The translations under genes were made by a program, and so were the position numbers. Below, one piece after another: positions 62,347 to 64,000 of a stretch of DNA of 64,000 bases. Under the pieces are notes generated by a model. The model saw only the letters and a program-made list of their open reading frames with translations. It did no database searches and was not told the origin of the DNA. Source of the DNA: JACNIZ01 sp964344765 (GTDB taxonomy: Bacteria > Planctomycetota > UBA1135). The stretch spans positions 62,001 to 126,000 of the forward strand of contig CAYFOM010000001.1 of assembly GCA_964344765.1 (NCBI GenBank), written 5' to 3'. Every line of letters begins with the position of its first letter. Within the stretch, counting starts at the first letter, position 1.

Positions 62347-63557
62347 TTGCCGGACTAGGAACTGTCCTGCTGGCTGCCGCAGCATTGCTGCAGGCACCGA
62401 AGCAGCAAGAGGTCGTGATTTACACCGCGGCCAAGGTTTACACCGCAGAACGTGGCGGCATGATCAACAACGGCGGTTTGGCTGTCGTTGGTAGCAAGGT
62501 CAAAGCTGCTGCGCGCGCCGACGAGTTGATGGCTGCATACCCCAATGCCAAAGTTGTCGCCCTCGGTGATTACTGGTTGGTGCCGGGTGCGGTGGAAGCT
62601 CACAACCACATCGCCGGTTCGCTGCGCGACCTCAACGACACCGTCTATCTGACCAACCCTGCGTTGGAAACCGAAGGGGTGTTGGAACCGCAGAATCCAT
62701 ACCTGAAAGATGCAGTTGCCGGTGGCGTAACGTCGGCGCTGTTCATCCCTGGTTCGGGCTCGAACATGGGTGGTTTTGGCATGTTGGTCAAGACCTCCGG
62801 CGAAACCGTGGAAGACATGGTCGTGCGTAGTCCGGGTTCGCTGAAGATTGCGCAAGCGGGTAACCCCGAGCGCTATGGCTTCGGCGTCGGTCGCGCGATG
62901 ATGAACTGGAACACTCGCGACACGCTGAAGAAAGGCATTCAGTGGGTCAACGATTACCGCGCCGGCAAAGCTGCGTGGGATCCGAAGTGGGCCAACTTCG
63001 AAGGCTTGGTCGATCACACCACGCCGATCTCGGTCCACACGCAGATCTACCAGGTGGTCATGCAGACCATCGTCATGCAGAAGCAAGAGCTGGGTTTGGC
63101 ACCGTTCATTGACCACGGCACCTTCGATGGTTTTAAAGCCGGTTCGCTGGCGGTCGAAGCCGGAGTGCCGGTAATGAATGGTCCGCGTGAATTCTGGTTC
63201 GACCGCTCGACCGCGCGCATCGTCGGCAACGGCGCGGGTTGGTACGAGTACGTCAAAGATGGTTTGCTGCTCGGTTACAACACCGACGCGCCGGTGATCC
63301 CGCAGGAAGAACTGCCATACCAAGCTGCAATGGGCGTGCGCCTCGGCGCCGGCACCAGCGAAGACGGTTTGCTCGGCATTACTTCGCACCCGGCCAAAGC
63401 GCTTCTGATCGAAGACGTCGCCGGTACTTTGAAGGAAGGCTTAGATGCCGACTTCGCCCTGTGGACCGGCAACCCGATTGACCCGCGCTCGCACGTGATC
63501 AAAGTGTGGGTGCGCGGCGAACAGGTTTACGACGCCAGCGAGGGCCGCCGTTTCTAA
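62343..63557 (+). CDS. Amidohydrolase-superfamily paralogue 6, complete metal site
   Basis: A 404-aa exported protein (signal MIAGLGTVLLAAAALL). Unlike the five genes before it, the metal site looks complete: VPGAVEAHNH (His87, His89), ISVHTQ (His232), FIDHGTF (His258) and YNTDAPV (Asp315). FIPGSGSNMGGFGMLVKTSG is the shared glycine loop and ends in the same TLKEGLDADFALWTGNPID tail. It therefore should be an active metal-dependent hydrolase, perhaps of a cyclic amide, imidazolone-like or peptide substrate. It overlaps gene 5 by 4 bases and precedes gene 7 by 2. Confidence 0.92.
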   Translation: MIAGLGTVLLAAAALLQAPKQQEVVIYTAAKVYTAERGGMINNGGLAVVGSKVKAAARADELMAAYPNAKVVALGDYWLVPGAVEAHNHIAGSLRDLNDTVYLTNPALETEGVLEPQNPYLKDAVAGGVTSALFIPGSGSNMGGFGMLVKTSGETVEDMVVRSPGSLKIAQAGNPERYGFGVGRAMMNWNTRDTLKKGIQWVNDYRAGKAAWDPKWANFEGLVDHTTPISVHTQIYQVVMQTIVMQKQELGLAPFIDHGTFDGFKAGSLAVEAGVPVMNGPREFWFDRSTARIVGNGAGWYEYVKDGLLLGYNTDAPVIPQEELPYQAAMGVRLGAGTSEDGLLGITSHPAKALLIEDVAGTLKEGLDADFALWTGNPIDPRSHVIKVWVRGEQVYDASEGRRF

Positions 63558-63559
63558 GC

Positions 63560-64000
63560 ATGCTTCTCTCCCTCCTCACTCTGTGCTTGGCCGCCCAAGA
63601 GGGCAAGGTCATCGACGTCGGCATTGCCATGCCGATGACGTCGCGCACGGTGATTCACAATGCTCGCATTGTGGTGGAGGGAGACAAGATTGTTGCCGTC
63701 GGCAAGCAAAGCGAAATTACCAAGCCCGACGGTTACGAGTACTTCGACTACCCCAACTCGGTGGCATTCCCCGGAGCGGTGGATTTGCATTCGCATATTC
63801 AAACCGGCGGTTGGGAAGACATCAATGACATGGTGCATCCGGATAACCCGGAGTTGCGCGTGCTCGACACGGTGCGGCCTTGGAACCAGATGTATCGCGA
63901 TGCCGCCGCCGGTGGCGTCACCGTGCTCAATAACATTCCCGGTTCTGGTACCAACATGTCCGGCGCTGGTGTGTTGGTCAAAAACAAGCCGGCTGCCCAC
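63560..64000 (+). CDS. Amidohydrolase-superfamily paralogue 7, N-terminal part (cut by window edge)
   Basis: At least 147 aa, open to the window end with no stop. It starts with a short signal (MLLSLLTLCLAAQ), has SRTVIHNARIVVEGDKIVAVG and FPGAVDLHSH with both metal His residues (His77, His79). NIPGSGTNMSGAGVLVKNKPAAH is the shared glycine loop. It resembles gene 6 more than genes 1-5. It begins 2 bases after gene 6. The rest, including later metal ligands, lies outside the window. Confidence 0.9.
   Translation, partial: MLLSLLTLCLAAQEGKVIDVGIAMPMTSRTVIHNARIVVEGDKIVAVGKQSEITKPDGYEYFDYPNSVAFPGAVDLHSHIQTGGWEDINDMVHPDNPELRVLDTVRPWNQMYRDAAAGGVTVLNNIPGSGTNMSGAGVLVKNKPAAH

Noticed and set aside
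1..64000. Search by eye for CRISPR arrays, insertion sequences, prophage genes, tRNA or other rRNA
   Set aside because: No repeat-spacer pattern, transposase or integrase motif, terminal repeats or cloverleaf was seen. Apart from rnpB, no RNA gene can be supported.

Overview
The window reads as GC-rich, densely coding chromosome from a Gram-negative bacterium. There are no insertion sequences, prophage genes, CRISPR arrays or tRNA genes, and no gene-free stretch reaches 300 bases; the longest are about 242 bases near 48.1 kb and 227 bases near 7.85 kb. LPS and outer-membrane genes (lpxA, an lptE-like and a bamD-like lipoprotein, an AsmA-like giant) occur beside c-di-AMP synthesis, a sulfatase, an SBBP-type beta-propeller, several secreted amidohydrolase-like proteins and a histone-fold protein. 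That mix suggests a planctomycete-type lineage (Planctomycetota or a PVC-like relative). This is inference from gene content only.

Layout. (a) 1-6.5 kb, minus strand: alr, AsmA-like, manC, ruvX, then the 5' half of rnpB. (b) 6.5-8.4 kb: an unknown 406-aa protein diverging from a small histone-fold protein with a lysine-rich tail, closed by a strong terminator. (c) 8.4-19.3 kb, minus strand: a ten-gene chain corC-like, recO, bamD-like, lptE-like, ftsH, folP, cdaA, cdaR, glmM, tsaB, most joined by 1-4 base overlaps. It links outer-membrane assembly, membrane proteolysis, folate, c-di-AMP and cell-wall precursor synthesis. (d) 19.4-25.6 kb, plus strand: hutI, thiolase, a cyclophilin-parvulin fusion lipoprotein, a cyclophilin, an enoyl-CoA hydratase, and a DUF3179 gene read through an in-frame UGA that looks like a selenocysteine codon. 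(e) 25.6-31.1 kb: methyltransferase, second thiolase, Fur-family regulator, TPMT-type methyltransferase and an aconitase/isopropylmalate-dehydratase fusion. (f) 31.2-46.5 kb: sulfatase-DUF2891 fusion, SDR, two VOC fusions, hybrid histidine kinase, an isopropylmalate/isocitrate dehydrogenase relative, MATE exporter, a two-component pair and an A/T-rich 898-aa HEAT-like protein. (g) 46.5-53.8 kb, minus strand: two secreted beta-propeller proteins, and lpxA coupled to acs. (h) 53.9-64.0 kb, plus strand: seven consecutive amidohydrolase-superfamily genes, tightly packed and mostly with signal peptides.

The strongest candidates for something new are: (1) the tandem amidohydrolase operon, where the first five genes (six modules) have lost the metal-binding HxH and only the last two keep it; (2) the UGA-containing DUF3179 gene with a SECIS-like hairpin; (3) the histone fold joined to an H1-like tail. 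Gene starts were moved from the longest open frame where signal peptides, overlaps or family lengths argued for it; these choices are stated in the entries.
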